Under the pieces are notes generated by a model. That model searched no databases and had not been told where the DNA came from. It saw only the letters and a list, made by a program, of their open reading frames with translations. From Saprospiraceae bacterium (GTDB lineage: Bacteria; Bacteroidota; Bacteroidia; Chitinophagales; Saprospiraceae): 9,099 nt of DNA. The position numbers and the translations under genes are program-made. The stretch is from NCBI GenBank assembly GCA_014379665.1, contig JACMLK010000386.1, forward strand, positions 1 through 9,099. The letters run 5' to 3'. Below, one piece after another: positions 7,111-9,099 of this stretch; the stretch's first letter is position 1, and every line of letters begins with the position of its first letter.

Positions 7111-7118
7111 ATCCTTGT

Positions 7119-8702
7119 TTATCTAAACTGACTGCTAATTTCTGCACCTACCCGTTTCAGCGTATTTAAAATGTCATCTGACAGCATACCTTTTCTAATA
7201 GATTCCAGGGTTTCTGCTTCTGTTCTTTCAAGGGTAGTAAGAAATATTTCTTCAAATTCTCTTACCTTTTGCACAGGTACATTTCTTAAAAGGCCCTGAG
7301 TACCCAAATAGATGATGGCTACCTGTTTCTCTACAGAAACAGGTGAATATTGTGGTTGCTTAAGAATTTCTACATTTCTCTTGCCCTTTTCGAGTACAGA
7401 TTGTGTTGCTGCGTCCAAATCAGAACCAAATTTTGCAAATGCTTCCAACTCTCTGTATTGAGCCTGATCCAGTTTAAGTGTACCTGCCACTTTTTTCATG
7501 GATTTAATCTGAGCATTTCCTCCAACCCTTGATACAGAAATTCCAACATTTATTGCAGGTCTGATACCGGCGTTAAATAGATTTGATTCCAAAAATATCT
7601 GGCCATCGGTGATGGATATCACGTTTGTCGGGATATAAGCCGATACATCACCTGCCTGTGTTTCAATGATAGGAAGTGCGGTGAGAGATCCCCCACCTTT
7701 AACGAGTCCGGAATTTTTCAATGAATCCGGCAGGTCATTCATGTTTCTTGCAATATCATCATTGGCAATAATTTTTGCAGCTCTTTCCAGCAATCTTGAA
7801 TGCAGGTAAAAAACATCACCGGGATAAGCTTCTCTTCCCGGAGGTCTTCTTAGTAATAGTGATACTTCACGATAAGCTACTGCCTGTTTTGAAAGATCAT
7901 CATATATGATAAGAGCTGGTCGTCCTGTATCTCTGAAAAATTCCCCAATAGCTGCCCCTGAAAAAGGGGCATAAAATTGAATAGGTGCAGGATCAGATGC
8001 CGAAGCTGAAACGATTGTAGTGTAAGACATTGCTCCTCCTTCTTCCAATGCCTTTACAACCTGTGCAACGGTAGAAGCTTTTTGTCCGGAAGCAACATAT
8101 ATACAATAAACAGGCTCACCCCTGTCATAAAATTCTTTTTGATTAATAATGGTATCTACAGCAATTGCTGTCTTCCCGGTCTGCCTGTCTCCAATAATCA
8201 ATTCTCTTTGTCCTCTACCGATCGGAATCATAGAGTCAATTGCTTTAATCCCTGTCTGTAATGGTTCTGTCACCGGTTGTCTGTAAATTACGCCCGGGGC
8301 TTTCCTTTCCAGTGGCATTTCATATAAAGTACCCTGAATAGGCCCCTTTCCATCTATTGGTTGTCCCAGGGGATTTACTACCCTTCCTGCAAAACCTTCT
8401 CCAACACTAATTGATGCAATTTTTGCCGTTCTTCTTACAGTAGATCCTTCTTTAATACCATCACCGGCACCTAAAAGTACCACACCTACATTGTCTTCTT
8501 CAAGATTTAATACAATAGCCTGGACACCATTTTCAAATTCCACCAATTCACCAGCCTGAGCTTTTGATAATCCATACACTCTGGCTATCCCATCACCAAC
8601 CTGTAATACAGTTCCTACTTCTTCTAATTCTGCTTCTGTTTTGAATCCTGATAACTGTTGTTTCAGTATTGCGGATATTTCATCAGGTTTAACATCAACC
8701 AT
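7119..8702 (-). CDS. atpA: F1Fo ATP synthase alpha subunit
   Basis: The 527-residue protein forms the non-catalytic nucleotide-binding subunits of the alpha3beta3 ring. Seen: the N-terminal beta-barrel region (about 25-95, with [11 protein letters not shown] at 35-45); Walker A GDRQTGKT at 171-178 with Gln174 and Lys177; Walker B ALIIYDD at 263-269; the alpha/beta signature [10 protein letters not shown] at 382-391; and Arg392 in SRVGG, equivalent to E. coli Arg376, which reaches into the beta catalytic site. The stretch about 311-337, between LLERAAK and GSLTALP, is about nine residues longer than in E. coli. The N-terminus ([13 protein letters not shown]) is the piece that contacts delta. 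All key residues are intact. The start lies 22 nt after the atpH stop; its leader is AT-rich (AATAAAACAGAT) with no Shine-Dalgarno, as is usual in Bacteroidota. Confidence 0.98.
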   Translation of the reverse strand: MVDVKPDEISAILKQQLSGFKTEAELEEVGTVLQVGDGIARVYGLSKAQAGELVEFENGVQAIVLNLEEDNVGVVLLGAGDGIKEGSTVRRTAKIASISVGEGFAGRVVNPLGQPIDGKGPIQGTLYEMPLERKAPGVIYRQPVTEPLQTGIKAIDSMIPIGRGQRELIIGDRQTGKTAIAVDTIINQKEFYDRGEPVYCIYVASGQKASTVAQVVKALEEGGAMSYTTIVSASASDPAPIQFYAPFSGAAIGEFFRDTGRPALIIYDDLSKQAVAYREVSLLLRRPPGREAYPGDVFYLHSRLLERAAKIIANDDIARNMNDLPDSLKNSGLVKGGGSLTALPIIETQAGDVSAYIPTNVISITDGQIFLESNLFNAGIRPAINVGISVSRVGGNAQIKSMKKVAGTLKLDQAQYRELEAFAKFGSDLDAATQSVLEKGKRNVEILKQPQYSPVSVEKQVAIIYLGTQGLLRNVPVQKVREFEEIFLTTLERTEAETLESIRKGMLSDDILNTLKRVGAEISSQFR

Positions 8703-8724
8703 ATCTGTTTTATTTATTATTTTA

Positions 8725-9099
8725 TTAAAATGTTTTTACATATTGATTGCCAATAAACTCCTTTTTAATTAAATTGAGTTTATGAATAACACTGTCATCG
8801 TATGAATTATCACCAACTTCTATTACAAAACCACCGATTAATTTTGGATCCACTTTAGTTATAATATCAAGCTGATCCATCGTAATGCCACTGGAAAGCA
8901 GTTTTGATTTTATTTCATTAAGCGAAGATGAATTTAAAGGGGCAGCAGAAGTAACGGTAACAGTAGAAATTCTATTGAAACTTTTAAACTGACTAATGAA
9001 ATCCGAAGCTATTTCGGGAAGATACATTTCCCTGCCTTTTTTTAAAATGATTTCAAAAAATGCCAGTGTAGTTTTACCAATTTTTCCTTCATATATCAA
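8725..9099 (-). CDS. atpH: F1Fo ATP synthase delta subunit, 5' end outside the window
   Basis: The visible 124 residues are the C-terminal two thirds of the delta (OSCP) subunit, which sits on top of F1 and ties it to the peripheral b-subunit stalk. Seen: the end of the helical N-terminal domain ([20 protein letters not shown]) and the C-terminal domain with the family-typical [16 protein letters not shown] near residues 83-98 of the visible part. The first visible codon is TTG (Leu in this context), read straight from the window edge, so it is not a start. Compared with E. coli delta (177 residues), about 55-60 N-terminal residues are missing because of the window boundary and not because of a mutation. 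The TAA stop lies 22 nt before atpA, so the two are co-transcribed. Confidence 0.95.
   Translation of the reverse strand: MIYEGKIGKTTLAFFEIILKKGREMYLPEIASDFISQFKSFNRISTVTVTSAAPLNSSSLNEIKSKLLSSGITMDQLDIITKVDPKLIGGFVIEVGDNSYDDSVIHKLNLIKKEFIGNQYVKTF

Overview
The window reads as chromosomal DNA of a Bacteroidota member. Supporting signs are an AT-rich genome, start sites with AT-rich leaders instead of strong Shine-Dalgarno sequences, TAnnTTTG-type -7 promoter elements, a DUF2723 protein of the Bacteroidota type, and ATP synthase genes whose sequences resemble that phylum. A lineage near the Saprospiria is plausible from the overall protein flavour, but that is an impression and not a demonstrated placement.

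Layout. Positions 1-317 hold no convincing gene. About 1-222 is a GC-richer, hairpin-rich segment that looks like a dispersed non-coding repeat with imperfect terminal inverted repeats. It is followed by an AT-rich promoter-like stretch. From 318 a plus-strand cluster runs: a large DUF2723/TMEM260-like GT-C membrane protein (318-3365), ribose-5-phosphate isomerase B (3377-3805) and a secreted M28 zinc metallopeptidase with a PA-like insert (3831-5453). The gaps of 11 and 25 nt suggest one transcript. After 76 nt, with its own possible -7 element, comes an unrecognised five-helix membrane protein (5530-6033).

The plus-strand cluster converges at 6034-6114 on the minus-strand F1Fo ATP synthase locus, read in the order atpH (cut by the window end), atpA, atpG. 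These encode delta, alpha and gamma. No atpD/atpC (beta, epsilon) follows atpG, so those subunits must be encoded elsewhere.

The core genes are ordinary housekeeping genes, and I see no defence system, phage, CRISPR array, tRNA or rRNA. The most unusual signal is non-coding. The atpA-atpG spacer contains a 37-bp near-perfect hairpin (7074-7110) directly after the atpA stop. Its right part looks like the two ends of the 1-222 element joined together with the interior missing. This suggests one repeat family present in a long form and in a minimal hairpin form, the latter placed where it could influence alpha:gamma expression.
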